From positions 4,645-35,616 of the forward strand of contig JAKCWW010005643.1 of assembly GCA_026260175.1 (NCBI GenBank): DNA of 30,972 bases, read 5' to 3'. Below are positions 9,707-21,630 of this stretch, one piece after another. The translations under genes and the position numbers were made by a program. Origin of the DNA: Reticulitermes lucifugus. Its lineage: Eukaryota; Arthropoda; Insecta; Blattodea; Rhinotermitidae. The number at the start of each line of letters is the position of its first letter. The stretch's first letter is position 1. The notes beneath the pieces are model-generated. The model ran no database searches and was not told the DNA's origin. It was given only the letters and a program-made list of their open reading frames with translations.

Positions 9707-11239
9707 AAGGAAGGCGTAGTGTGCTTTAATGTTGGGGATGTAATCGTAACCAACACGGCAAGTAATTGACGGATTTGATGAGCATATACGCTTAGTTTGT
9801 ATTAAAGCGTGTTTAACTTGTATATTTATGATGAATGTGATAAGGAATGCGAATCGTTGGATATTGAGGTTATTGTGTGTTTTTTGGGTCTGGGACTTCC
9901 GTTGAATACCACATACGCTTGGACAAATAAGTAAAGGGTGCTCCTCTTAACATTTAATCCAATTATAATAGTTTACTATTACTGGTATTAGTGTATGTAA
10001 CTAGCTCTAGAAGTGATACATGGGTAACGGAGGTTAAAATTTAGACGATTACCGGATTTTGCCATTTTTGAACACGAACATCAGTATATCGTTAAATACT
10101 GCTAAAAAACTTTTACGTGAATGGAATTCTACGTTGTTAGAACATTCCTGAACATTCCTCATGCTTCATACAATTATTTTGTTCAGTATTGCCACAATTT
10201 TAACGATAGATACATTTCAGGTATCGGGGTTTGGTGTGTACATTATAATACGTTAGAGCCCACTAGTCTTGCTGTCCATCCGGAAGCGAACATTTCCTGT
10301 GTTATAATTTGATTCCTGCATTGGCCTCTTCTGTATCACCATCGCTTCACTGATGCAAAAATGACACAAGATTTGACCATTGTCTAAAACTCTTGAACAA
10401 ACCGACATAGACGTGTAGTTGCTGGTGACCGACAGCTGCTGAATTTTGCTGGAATACAAACACTGTGACAAATTTCGAAGATACCAGAAATTATCCCAGT
10501 GCAGTGACTCAGTGTTCCATGAAGGGGTCCCAGGGGTTTTGTGGACAAGTTTTGGGACAGTTTTACATTGCAGGAATCATGTAACCATTTCTGAATTCAG
10601 GCCTTATTTAACATCACCAACGCTAGCATGACAGTTCTCACTTATGTCAGGTATGTAACATATCATTGAATTGGATTTGTTTTCTCTCTAGTAAACTTGA
10701 TATCCCAAACACAAATGAATTCATCCTACACAGTATAACTAGTCACCGTAGAGTGAAGGTGTACATAAATTTGTACAGTGCAGATTTAATTATGGTTGCC
10801 AGTCAGAAAAGTAGTTGGTTAAAGTATAGAAAAAAGTGTGACCACACACCTTACAATGCTGGTGGCTTTTGTTTAGTTCACATTAATTCTTTAAACATCT
10901 TCTATAACTTAATGTGTTGTTTATGACTGTCCCACAGAATAATAATATTTAGGGCCTGTTTTCTTTGTGTATGTGCATATGGGTGTTGCTTGGTTTGAAT
11001 TCTGATCCTGGCAATTACTATCTTGACCGAGCTTCTTGTTGTTTACCTCAGTTCTCCCAGGAAAGTGTGAGGCTAGTAGATCCACCTTAAAGTAATCTTT
11101 GTCCTCAGTTTATGATTTGTAATCATCCTGTCATTTGACATGCACAATCCTAAGAGGTAACACAGAATCATTCAAAGCAAATTAAAAGCTTTCTATTTTA
11201 ATTGTTTTTGATGTAGGAGATACACTCTTACTTTTACAG
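9707..11239. other. probable MCRS1 intron 1, no gene seen
   Basis: AT-rich DNA with no ORF over 86 codons and no recognisable domain. It ends with the acceptor CTTTTACAG at 11239. Confidence 0.4.
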
Positions 11240-11245
11240 TTAACA

Positions 11246-14200
11246 ATGGAACGTTCTTCGTCTCCTTCCCTCACATCTGTCAGTTTGGGTGATGTGGATG
11301 GATTTGGAGGTCTTCTGGGTATTCCTCTTGGCCAACCACATGCACTAGAAGCCCATGGTACTAAGCGCAGAAGGTATGGCATAAAATCATTTTGAACTAG
11401 AAAGTGTTGTATGCTTGTAACACTACCTGCTTATAATATCTGTTTGAAAATTAATCTGGACACATGTGTGCAGTATATTTCAAATATAAATACTGGGGTC
11501 GTCACATTGGCTTTGAGGTACAGTGACTTGTTTATGCCCTTGCAAGAGTAGGATTTTTTCTTTGCTATCGCTTCCAGACCAATTCTAGCCTCCCTGAAAG
11601 TAAAGTGTTAGAATGCAAAGCTCATTGTCCCTGTCTGTTTTACTTTTGAGGTTAAGAATAGATGAAGTTTTGCCTGTTCCTCCCAGTATGCATGCATGTT
11701 GTTGTGTCTTGCTTGGTACTTAAATCTCAGTTTGGGTGGACATTCTTTTTTAATTTTGCAGTAGTTCTCGCTCAATCAAGCGAAGAAGATTTGATGATGA
11801 GTTGGTGGAATCAAGTCTCGGTACATCGGCGAATCTTGCCTCTAAGATGGCTCGAACTCGCATGCAATCAACCTCCAGCCCAGGTCTCAGCCAGTACAAC
11901 ACCACATATAGTTCCCGTGTTCCCTCGGCACCAAGCGCCAGCTGTGTTTCAGGTCAGTATGTAATGAAATCTCTGTTACATGTGACCCTGCATCAGCTAT
12001 TGATGAATGAGCTTAATCTTGTGATGTGTGAAGGCATGCCATGTGTCATGGGTGAAAGTGATTTATGACACTTCTCTAAAGAAAGAGTACTGTAAAAAAT
12101 TAAAAACGTGGAAGTATATACGTTAGAAAAATAATATAGCCGTATGTAACGTAAAGTTGTCTGTGTGCACACCATGAAGGCATTGGGGGAAGTGAGGTAG
12201 AGCGCCACTCATTCTTAATCTTGGCACTAGATGGAGGTGAGTGGTCAGCTTTATGCTTCAGCTGTTTTATGCCTGAGGGAAGAGCCCCCCTCCCCTCCAG
12301 TAACCATTAAAGAGGGGGTTGAGTGGGTGCCATTTTTTGTTGGGGTTTTAATTATGTTTGTTAGTATTCTTGTCCTTAGTTTGAGCAGCTTGCATCTAAT
12401 GTGAAATAAGGCTTTTGTGATTTAGGCATTGTGTATTGAACAACCCTCAGTGTATGATAAATCCCAACACCAAACACCAGATTTATTACACTTTTAGACA
12501 TGTTCAGTAGATAACATTATGTTATTGAATGAAAGGATGATAATTGGAAAGTATGAGGAAGGAAGTGGTCATGTCTAATGTGAGGTACTGTCTTGGTGTT
12601 TGTCTGGAGGAGCCGAGAAAAACCAAGAAAAACCTTAGCTAGGATAGCTGGCCTCCAGGCCCAGATTTAAACATCCAGGACCTCCTGAGTATGAAGTAGG
12701 AGAGAGAGTCTGGAAGGAGTTTAATCTGCCCTTCTGTCCTCATTTTTGTTAGGTGTGTTCGCAAAATTGCGAAAAGTGACTATTAGCTTCATCATGTCTG
12801 TCTGGCGGTCCATCCACATGGAACAACTCTGTCCACACTGGACAGATTTTTGTGGTATATGACATTGGGGATTTTCAAAAATCTGTTGAGAAAATTCAAG
12901 TATCATTAAAATCTGACAAGAATAACAGGTACTTTACATGAAGACCAGTGTACATTAATGATATGTCGCTGAATTCTTAGAATGAGAAATGTTTCGGACA
13001 AAAGTTGTAGACAAAAACCAAAACACACATTTTATGTTCAATAACTTTTTTCTAAAAATTGTGCCATTTGTGAGATATGTGGAAAAATATGGCATAGCCA
13101 GACAGGCCACAGATGGCAACAGAATACGGCGCATACGCATTCCATGCTGGATAACTAGGGCTACACACACACTCAGAATATGTAATAGGTATTGCTTTTC
13201 CACAGCAGCAGTGGTTACGTGAACGCACCTCAATGTTACGTTTATACGTGCATTGTCTATCTTGTTTCTTCATAAGTAGCCAGTGTGAAGAAATTACTGT
13301 TCATGCATCATCACGTAATTTGTACTACGACACAGTGTAAACAGCTTTTTCTGTGTTATTGAAAGGTTGAAAACTGTAATATTTTAAACCAAATCTGAAG
13401 TGTCAATTAAAAGTTAAAAGAAAAGAAAGATAAAGTTCTCCCAGTCCATGCCACAAAAGCATGTCAGTAAGTGGTCAGCATCATGCCTCGGCCACTTTAA
13501 CCCTGAGAAAGAACCTGGTATCCATTGAATAGGAGGCTGAGTGAGCCCCAGAGGTGGTCTGAATGTTTTGAAGAACAGGAAGATCTCTTGCCTCTACCGG
13601 CATTTGAACCCCAGACCATCCAATCTTTAGCATAGTCACTATACTGACTATGCTGAAGTTATCAGTTACTGTAACATAAATATAAGTTGCATATTTTCTA
13701 TTCTGAATATTATACTGATCCCTTGTGAATACTGATTAGCAGAGCTGGGGTCATCAATCAGTGCTGTGGCATTACCATCAGTGATGACTCCAGTGACATT
13801 GTCAGAAAACCGTCAGCCACGGCGCACTGCTAACAAACCTTCGTCTTCATCTGGAGGACGGCGAAACAAGCGACTTAAACAGACTCACTCTGTAGCGACT
13901 AAAGATCTTGGGCGATGGAAGCCTACTGATGACTTGGCACTTATCATTGGTGTTCAGCAGGTTGGTCTCTTATTTTAGTTAACTTCATACTTGTGCTGCT
14001 TCTTGTACAAAGCATTGGAAATTGGATGGTAATAACTCCTTTTCCTTCTCCCCATCACCAGTGGAGGGGGGGCTGCTGTACATCGATGCCCAAGAGTTCT
14101 GGCTACAGCAGATAATTAGTACAGAGTCTTTCTTCGCATAAATTTATACCTACTCAGTTGGTGAAGAAATTCTTTGTGGTGGAACTAGACAGTTCATAAC

Positions 14201-17200
14201 CATCACGAAGCCCTGTGATCAGAGCCAGTCCATTTGATCAGTTCATAATATCTCACTTGGGGCTTAAACATTTTTTGAAAATCTGACAGCAAAACAAATA
14301 TTTTGGTCACCAGATGGAGCTGGATTAGTATTTTCTGGCACCCTACTTTAGCTTTTGCAGTGGTTCGAAAGATTAATTTTTTCCTGATGTTATACTGTTT
14401 GTCCTAAACATATGCATGCCAGTATAAGATCTGGAGAAAGGTGTTGAATTTAAAAGAGCTATACTTGCCAGCCAAAAAGATGCTGGAAAAAGGTACTGAA
14501 TTTAAAAAGGAGATTGATTGTTATGACTTGTCAGTTATGTGGTCTCAGCTTCTTTGAATGTGGTTTACCATTTTCTGTGTGTCACAAGTGACTGAATGTG
14601 ACTACAAGAACTCTGAACTCTGAGTCGCGTATTAGTTGCCAGTCAAGACCATATATTGACCCTAGATGCCATCTATTCCTGCATCTCACAAGTTGCGTTT
14701 TCCCTTGAAATTTTTGAATAAGAACTGTCACATGGGTTTCTTTCAGACTAATGACCTACGTACAGTTCACCGAGGCACTAAGCTTTCCTGCAGGTTTACA
14801 GTGCAGGAACTGCAGCAGCGATGGTATGCACTGCTGTATGATCCAGCTGTGTCACGCGTGGCAGTGGCAGCTATGCGGAACCTTCACCCTGAGCTCATCG
14901 CTAGTGTGCAGAGCCGTGCCTTGTATTCCAAGGCTGAGGAGCAGCTACTTGGCACAATAAAATCAGTGAGTTTGTTGCTAAAAGCATACTAAATGTACAC
15001 GATTAACTGCGTGGTGGAGGGTATGCGTTGTGCGGTAGATGTTTATGTGCCTGTTCAGGAACTTTATTGCTGTTCTTCTGTCACTGTTTCCACAGAACCT
15101 TGCCATTGGGTTATATTGTGAACCACATGAATTCAGTTCAAATCTTAACATTCTGTTTTTTTGAGATTCCATTTTAATGTTATCCTCCCACTTGTGCTTG
15201 GTTTTCCGAAGTCCTTTACTTGAAGTTTTACACCTCAAATTTTGTATGCATTTGTAGTGCCTCCCCCAGAGTGTGTTGATACTATGCAGCTCAATTTTCT
15301 AAAGGAGGTTCTATCAGTAAAGTCCAAGAACGCAATCACTGGATCTCCACTTCTATAGTTGCTGCCACCAACCGATTTATATATCTAAGCAGAAATCGGT
15401 AACTGCTCTGCTAAATTCCTAATCTATCTTATCCAGCGTGTCGAGTTTCCTAGCAGCAGGTGAAAAATGGCCTGCACTTTACTCATATGCACACAACACC
15501 CTATTGCTGACATAAGGGATTTGCCAACGTACAGGAAGTGGTACAGTTAATTTAATTTTGAAGTAAAATAAATAATCTGTATTATTTACAAAAAAGTAAC
15601 TTTACAAAAGTTAGTTTCAAATTTACAAATTGAAATTGCCACGTCGGAGTTAAATTAACTGCTCGCCCTTTTCCTCAAATAAACAAACTGTTGTATCGCG
15701 TTACTAAATGAATTTAGGATTTCAAATTGTCGCCAAAATGTTAATACACCAAAAGTGCTCCGTTCCAGTAAGTGTTAACCAAAAACAAATATAAATTCAA
15801 CACAGCTCACTTANCTTGAATGCTCAGCCATAAACCAAAGTTTTTCATTATCACCAAAATAGCTTTATGGGAGCTTTAAGTTCTCGCCACAAAATTACTG
15901 AAACGTAAAATTAGGGTGTTTGCCTTGCGGAGTTCCCTTAAATAGACAATTCAGGAATTGCCGCCTTGGCATTCTTTAAAGCGCGGTGAACTGTAGCCAA
16001 TGTTTGCTGCACCGCAGGTAATAACTCCGTGTGGCAATGGTAACGAAAATACAAACCAAATGACAAAACTTAAAAAGTAAATCTAACGCTAATATTCATT
16101 CATTACACATTCATTGTTTCTACATGTGCCCTGTGTCGCCTATTTCATCCATCTTGATTTAGTCCCTTGGACAATATTTGGCAAAGAGGGACAAAATGAA
16201 GCCAATGTGAAAGGTTTCGTAATGTATTATATGAAAGTTGTGCACACATACAAGCTGTTGGATTTTTATAGACTGTGTGTAGGGATAAATGGTACTGAAC
16301 TGAATTGGAGCAAGCATTTCTCATACTTAGTTTACTCATAGTTTCATCATTTCAATTTGTGGCTTTTAGACATTTCAAATGATTGTACTGTTGTTGTGCT
16401 ACATCCATCAAAAATATAATATGAATATTATGTGGGATATGATGCTGTATAATGTGGTAGAAATGTTCTGATGTTTCCGAGGAATGTGCTGTGTCGATGC
16501 TACTGTAAACAAGGAGACAACACGTCCATCTGAAACATCATGAAATTTCTGTGAGACTGCATGATGTCACATCCCAAAAGACATGCTTGCTGCTCTGGTT
16601 GTGTCATATACAAGATATTTATTGTACAGTATTCGCTGTGTATACTGTAATTATGTTATGTGGCGCAGCAAAGAATTTGTGCGCACTAGTGACCTGGCTA
16701 CCACCAGCTTTCTGTGTATTTATGTCTACTGTTTCATGGAGTCTTATTTGTACTATGCATGTTGCAGACATCACAACCAGGACTGGATGTGTTCCAGAAT
16801 CTTCTGGAACAGAATCCACATATCCTGTACCCTGCACGCACTGCCAAGGCATTGTTGACGCACTGGCAACTCATGAAGCAGTACCACCTACTGCCAGATC
16901 AGACAGGTAATATTATAGACTGAAATCATTATACTACATTTACTTAATCACTCATAGAAATAACAATGTGAAGCTATTAATTTCATTAATTTCAAGGCCA
17001 TTCTTCTGGGTGGCAGTAGAAAAATACTTGTGTATGTGTGCGCATTTGCATGTGTACATGACAGTTCTCTGCTGTCAGGCTGTGCTATGTAAACCAAATG
17101 GGTATTGCTAGATGTTAGGAGAATCGCATAAGCTTCAACACCACTTACAGGACTTCCATGTAACTTCCATGTAAAAGCAGTAGCTGTCAATGGTATATGC

Positions 17201-20200
17201 AACCAGTTGGGTGCCCCCATGTAATAATTAGGGATCCAGAAAATTACCTTCTGTCAGAAGAGAGGAGTCCAATTTGAAAGAACTCTCAACAAATTTTAGT
17301 ATTATGTACATTTGGGGGCCCCACACAAACACTGTAAGTCTGCTGGGGCCAATTCTGCACCACTTAGTAGTGAGTACTTTTAGGGTGTTGTCTGTTTCTT
17401 TGGTATGACAAATTCAATAGAACTGATATTTTACTAGGGTTCTGTATCCGGGCTACAAATGTGGTAGCAGGAGGCTCTGTATTGTAATTACTAGAAATCC
17501 ACTAAAATTATCAGTTAAAAATAATGACACTTTTAATGAAATCAGAAAGCCACAAAATGAAAATTTACTTTTAATCTTCTTCTTCATATCCTGGCATCAT
17601 TTCCATTTTTTACAATTTGATGGATGAAAAGTGTCTTATTTCTTCTGTCTTCCCTCAGAATTTTTTTTTTTGATTCCTTGCTAGCTGTTTTTTCTTTTGA
17701 TATCTTCTAGTACCTTGTGCAACCATCTTGTTCTGGCTTGTCTTATAAGATTTCTTTCCTTTAAATTTTAATCATAATCACATTGCTGATGTATTTTTTG
17801 TATCCACTACTTTCGGTAACTATGTAAAGTTTAAAACTGAGCAGAAATATTTAATCAGTGACAAAAGTCATCACCTGATTCATTACGGTTGGCATGTTGT
17901 TGTTGACATGTTGTGGCATGCCATTTGACAAAAGTACAAGCTAATGTTACCTAAATAGGAGGGCTTCCATTAGCCATCAGAGTATGCATATTTGATTAAG
18001 TAATTTGCAAATGAAACATGCCGAGAACAGGTCAGTGCAAATTTGAAAGGTGTGTATTTTTTTGTCCTGTTTAGTTCAGTCTCTGCCTCGGGGTGAGCAC
18101 GTTCTCAACTTCTCAGATGCAGAGGAACTTATTAATGATGCAGAGCTTACTGAGGCACAAGACGAGGCCCTGGAACAAGAGTTGGCTGTGGCAGACAGGT
18201 GTGTGATCAGTCCAGTCTGTATGATACTGATTTTTGCATAACGTAAAGTTGGGTTATATCAGTGTATTTTTAAGTGTAGTGCATAAAATTTTTACGTAAA
18301 ATGTTCGGTCACTTCTTCATGTCTTTGACTGATACAAAGGTGTGTAACATCTTGCAAAGATTAGGCTTGCAGAGTGGAAGGCATGCTGTTGTTCGTTAAG
18401 TGACAGATGCTGCTCACATAATTCCCAGGAAATTGTCATGTTGTGCAGTGTAAGTACTTAAATGACTATGCAGTGTTACAGCTTGGAGGATTTCAAGCTG
18501 AAGTTTAACCATTGTTGAAACCTGAAATCTCATATTCAGATATTCTTCACATTACTGGGACTGGGTTCCATCATTTTGTTGCAGACATGCAAAAAAGGAG
18601 ATCCGACATCTTGAGAATGAGTTAGGTCGTTGGCAGGTCCTCGTTGATTCTGTGACTGGCATTAGTCCACCTGATTTTGACAATCAAACACTGGCAGTGT
18701 TACGGGGGAGGTTGGTGAGGTATCTGATGCGATCACGGGAGGTTTGTAGACCTTATTTTATGTATGTCTTACTTTGTGGCATTAAGAAACCTGAAAGTTC
18801 ATAGCATCAATAAAATAGCTCCTCACTGCGTGCTGTCTTAGGCCAGCTCACTAAATTATAAATCATTAATCTACTGTAACATCCATATGAACGTTTTGAC
18901 GACTCGCCACCTTGTTGTTGTGTTACTTCTTCAGATCACTGTGGGACGTTCAACACACGACCATAGTGTGGATGTTGACCTATCGTTAGAGGGTCCAGCC
19001 TGGAAGGTGTCACGTCGGCAAGGCACTATTCGTCTTAGAAACAATGGTGACTTCTTTCTGTCTAGTGAGGGGAAGAGAGCAATCTTTGTTGATGGACGTC
19101 CAATTCTTGCAGGGAACAAATATCGTCTGAATAACAACTCTGTTGTAGAGGTGAGTTTGGGTTGTAGTTTCCTGTGAAGTTAAAAATATGTCAGGGCTCC
19201 AGAAATACAGTGGAAGTTTATTAATATCAGAATTTATAACAGCAATTTGCTGTAATGATTATGTGTGAGATTTGAGGTTCCTGCAGCAGTGTTGCCGAGG
19301 ATCCACTTGGGAGTGGCTCATCTGACAACACAGTGCCACATCCCAGAAGACCTGAATCTTAATGATTACTTGCTATAGGCAGTTTAGAATCCAGGTCAGT
19401 CCAAAAATCAAACAGCAGATGTTTGCAGCCATCTCAGAATGCAGGAATTAATGGCATATTCCAGGGGTGGTTAGCTAGAGGGGCTTCAGGAGCCACACTT
19501 TAGGAGGAAACTTAGGCACAGGCCACACATTAATAAAATAAAACATTGTGTCATCAATTTGATGGCTTCTTATTTCTGTTTATCCAGTAGGTTATATTTG
19601 TTAGTTACGAGTCTCCCGTCTTTAGAAAATGTTTTAAAACGTTGTTCATTGCCAACCGTGCGTGCATCTATACTATCTGCATATGAAATTTGACAGGCAA
19701 CTTGCGTGAACCACACGTGTATAAGCATTGTGGTCATCTCTGATACATTCCATAATATGTAGATTATTTATGAATGTATGAATTTGACTGTGATACACAA
19801 AAGAAAATATGTTGTGTTAGTTTAATGACAGTCAGTATTCTTACTTTGCATACTGTAAGCAGGTCGCCATCGGTGGACTAGTGGTTAGCGTGCTTGCCAC
19901 TGGACCCAAGGTTCGCGGGTTCGATCCCGACTNNNNNNNNNNNNNNNNNNNNNNNNNNNNNNNNNNNNNNNNNNNNNNNNNNNNNNNNNNNNNNNNNNNN
20001 NNNNNNNNNNNNNNNNNNNNNNNNNNNNNNNNNNNNNNNNNNNNNNNNNNNNNNNNNNNNNNNNNNNNNNNNNNNNNNNNNNNNNNNNNNNNNNNNNNNA
20101 ACCTCCGAAAGGAGGCCCCTATGCTCCGCGTTGGAGCGACAGGGACAAACAACAACAACATACTGTAAGCAACATTCATCTCTGTGGTCGTAACCATTGA

Positions 20201-20471
20201 ACAGACATGATGACTGTGTGGTTCAGCACCAAACTGCACTTGTGTTAGTAACTGAACTTCAGTATTTCTGCTTTGTGTTTACATGTTCCTCAAACAGTGT
20301 CAGAGTAATCAGTAGGTTGCTAAGGGCAGAAGGACACAAAACTTGATCAAGTTAATGTCTTTATTCTTGTTACTGTTGCAGATCGCAGGGCTTCGCTTCA
20401 TTTTCCTGGTGAATCAGGACTTGATAAGTGTAATCCGCCACGAAGCTGCCAAACTGAACCTTCAGCCATGA
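11246..20471 (+). CDS. MCRS1: microspherule protein 1 (complete, nine coding exons, 493 aa)
   Basis: MCRS1 (Drosophila Rcd5) is a nuclear scaffold of the NSL histone-acetyltransferase and INO80 complexes and also supports spindle/centrosome function. Coding exons: 11246-11373, 11762-11952, 13743-13960, 14747-14965, 16768-16906, 18075-18198, 18585-18741, 18935-19150 and 20382-20471 (TGA). All borders are GT-AG and the phases join to 494 codons without a break. Order in the protein: a basic segment RSIKRRRFDDELVESSLG (about 46-63); the N-terminal microspherule domain starting KDLGRWKPTDDLALI (about 160) through FTVQELQQRWYALLYDP to KAEEQLL; HWQLMKQY; an acidic coiled-coil segment (NFSDAEELI through HLENELGRWQVLVDS); DFDNQTLAVLRGR; and a C-terminal FHA domain from ITVGRS..HSVDVDLSLEG through FVDGRPILAG to LRFIFLVNQDL. 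Length is close to human MCRS1 (462). The start is the first ATG after acceptor CTTTTACAG; upstream exons are probably untranslated. Confidence 0.97.
12140..12335 (-). mobile_element. SINE family S copy in MCRS1 intron
   Basis: On the minus strand the body reads CCATCTAGTGCCAAGATTAA then AATGAGTGGCGCT, matching the copy at 8440-8715 nearly base for base. It ends CACAGACAACTTTACGTTAC, with the family 3' motif. The 5' part is eroded and no polymerase III boxes are evident. Confidence 0.6.
12590..12715. repeat. probable dispersed repeat fragment
   Basis: The block GGAGCCGAGAAAAACCAAGA through CCTCCTGAGTATGAAGTAGG resembles a repeat I associate with insect genomes (translating to DSWPPGPDLN-like junk). 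It directly precedes R1 copy 2. There is no second copy in this window, so the call rests on recall and is weak. Confidence 0.35.
12718..13262 (-). repeat. interspersed repeat family R1, copy 2
   Basis: Reverse complement of copy 1 (1279-1815), aligned over its whole length with scattered substitutions and small indels. Shared anchors on the minus strand are CGTAACATTGAGGTGCGTTC, TTTTTCCACATATCTCACAA, CATTTCTCATTCTAAGAATT and ACATGATGAAGCTAATAGTC. Near its 3' end copy 2 carries the small palindrome CGCAATTTTGCG, decayed in copy 1. It lies in the MCRS1 intron between the second and third coding exons, antisense to the gene. Confidence 0.75.
13405..13655 (-). mobile_element. tRNA-derived SINE copy with intact head
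   Basis: On the minus strand an A-box-like TAGTGACTATGCTAAAGAT and a B-box GGGGTTCAAATGCC are followed by a body (CCTCCTATTCAATGGATACC, GGTTAAAGTGGCCGAGGC) that matches the truncated copy at 27379-27558. It ends GGGAGAACTTTATCTTT, a decayed TTTACC-type tail. This copy gives the polymerase III head that the 27-kb copy lacks. It lies antisense in the MCRS1 intron, about 90 bp before the third coding exon. Confidence 0.7.
13966..14746. other. MCRS1 intron, no separate feature seen
   Basis: No coding potential and no internal repeat was recognised. The two similar phrases at about 14433-14448 and 14483-14500 (GAAAAAGGT-type with GAATTTAAAA) may be an old local duplication. Confidence 0.4.
15120..15240 (-). 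pseudogene. LINE reverse-transcriptase C-terminal remnant
   Basis: Minus-strand translation includes KTKHKWEDNIKME, close to the DDNIKMGL segment at 9.3 kb and to the conserved C-terminal tail of insect LINE ORF2 proteins. Homology fades after about 40 codons. It is an intronic remnant with no function expected. Confidence 0.4.
15739..16109 (-). mobile_element. LTR-like block (possible solo or partial LTR retrotransposon)
   Basis: The block is bounded by TGTTAATACACC and TTCATTACACA, so each strand starts TG and ends CA, as LTRs do. On the minus strand it contains a TATA-like TATTTAAGG (complement of 15936-15945). Directly after its end comes TTTTGGCGACAA, which resembles a primer-binding site starting TGGCG. 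Local composition differs from flanks. About 200 bp of further unassigned sequence follows on the minus-strand side (15541-15738). No second LTR, gag or pol is visible, and one base is undetermined (15814). Confidence 0.4.
16460..16600 (+). repeat. possible dispersed repeat fragment
   Basis: Contains GTTTCCGAGGAATGTGCTGT and then CATGATGTCACATCCCAAAA, in the same order as the minus-strand block at 1846-2230. It lies in an MCRS1 intron. The match is short and diverged. Confidence 0.3.
16907..18074. other. MCRS1 intron, nothing further recognised
   Basis: AT-rich intron sequence with poly-T tracts, starting at donor GTAATA and ending with acceptor TGTTTAG. No ORF of note and no repeat shared with the rest of the window was found. 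Confidence 0.5.
19462..19560. mobile_element. possible hAT-type transposon end
   Basis: Begins CAGGGGTGGTTAGCTAGAGG and continues with GGAGCCACACTTTAGG. This resembles the CAGGGGTGGCC-type ends of hAT (Charlie-like) elements and their decayed internal sequence. No matching right end or 8-bp duplication was found. Confidence 0.3.
19862..20158 (+). mobile_element. tRNA-derived SINE with perfect 13-bp target-site duplication
   Basis: CATACTGTAAGCA occurs at 19849-19861 and 20159-20171 and exactly brackets the element. The head has an A-box-like TGGACTAGTGG and a perfect B box GGTTCGATCCC (19918-19928), as in tRNA-derived polymerase III promoters. The 3' end is GACAGGGACAAAC plus a short CAA repeat. 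Most of the body (19933-20099) is an assembly gap. The intact duplication indicates a fairly young insertion in the last MCRS1 intron. A functional tRNA gene is unlikely: the head lacks a foldable acceptor stem and has a retroposon tail. Confidence 0.88.
19933..20099. other. assembly gap (167 Ns)
   Basis: A run of undetermined bases inside the SINE body. Its length may be an estimate. ORFs called across it are meaningless. Confidence 0.99.
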
Positions 20472-20607
20472 ATCATTCGTTGAATTTATGAGGCCTTCAT
20501 GTGTAGGGTGTGGGCCTTAGATCTGTGATTCTCTTGTACCAATTATATGTAAATTCACACTTCTGACATCTTGACAGGTATTGCCTTGGCTGATATGATC
20601 TTCCATA

Positions 20608-20613
20608 AATAAA
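20608..20613 (+). terminator. MCRS1: MCRS1 poly(A) signal
   Basis: AATAAA lies 137 nt after the MCRS1 stop codon, followed by a T-rich stretch. It is the first such signal downstream. Confidence 0.6.
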
Positions 20614-20933
20614 TCAATTTTCTTCTTGGCAACACATAGCAAGAAGTTGAGGGTATCGATCATAAAGCCTACTTTCGTACTGCATGCATCAGTTTGAAAG
20701 TAATTAAGATAATGTCTACAGTAAAAAAAAAACCTTTATTCCTTCCAAAAACATTCCAAAATTCACTAACTAGTAACCAGTGGCATGCAATGTCACTCCC
20801 ACCTCATGAGTTTGTACATGGGCTGTGTGGTTGTTACAGATCATAAGAACTTACAAAATTAAGGGGTTAGGATGACCTCTGGTGATCAAAAATTCATGCC
20901 AAGTTTTGTAAAAATTAGTTCATTGGTTCACTT

Positions 20934-20955
20934 ACACACACACACACACACACAC
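20934..20955. repeat. CA microsatellite
   Basis: Eleven uninterrupted AC dinucleotides. Confidence 0.95.
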
Positions 20956-21419
20956 CATGTGGAGCACATAAATGTATTTTCACCCCTTAAGGAAGAACAG
21001 TGGACTCAAAATACCCTGTGACTATGGAACTGAAATGCATTCTGCATGACACAAGGAAGTGTTTATTATTGGTAGCCCGGAATTATAATATAGCACAACC
21101 TTAATCAAAAATAAATGTGTGATTAGCTATACAAATGAAAAAAAAAATTCATATTTTGCATAACATTGTCTAGGATATCATAACATACTTAAAATCACGG
21201 TACTTACTCCTGGTCCAAATTTTTAACCCTATCAAAACTAAACGCGCAGTTAGCTATAAAAATGCATAATAATAATTGTATTTTGCATGACTAACATCTG
21301 GCATATAATAAAATCTTTAATATCCTGTTTCTAATTTCTGACAAAAAAGAACTCACTCCAGAAGGCTAGGTAGTGCAGACAAAACCCAGTGCTCAAAGTC
21401 TGTTATTTTATATACACAT

Positions 21420-21630
21420 AGTTTCCATTAATGTGTCAGTTGCAATTTTTGAGGTTTTTGCAGCATTGTAGCTGACATATCTGTGCTGCGATGTGACACG
21501 TCGCTGGGTAATTGGTTCTTGATGTTTGAAGACTCGTTAACGCTTGAAGGTAAGACCACTGTGTTGTCCTGAAATGCTGCAAACCAATTGCCCAGTGACG
21601 CGGCGTCATTTCCCAAAAGAACAGTACCTC
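21420..21630. repeat. possible dispersed repeat containing an imperfect inverted repeat
   Basis: CGTCGCTGGGTAATTGGTT (21499-21517) is the complement of AACCAATTGCCCAGTGACG (21582-21600) at 17 of 19 positions, around a 64-bp loop. The block could be a small fold-back element or part of a larger dispersed repeat. There is no second copy in the window. Confidence 0.35.

Noticed and set aside
11640..11665. GAGGTTAAGAATAGATGAAG, similar to the SINE at about 24780
   Set aside because: Only about 20 bases match and the surrounding sequence does not align, so I did not call another SINE copy.
19867..19932. Possible tRNA gene (A and B boxes)
   Set aside because: It is bracketed by a target-site duplication and followed by a SINE body and CAA tail. 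No complete cloverleaf could be drawn before the gap.
19841..20239. 132-codon minus-strand ORF and overlapping plus-strand ORFs
   Set aside because: They run through the N gap and SINE sequence, so the open frames are artefacts.
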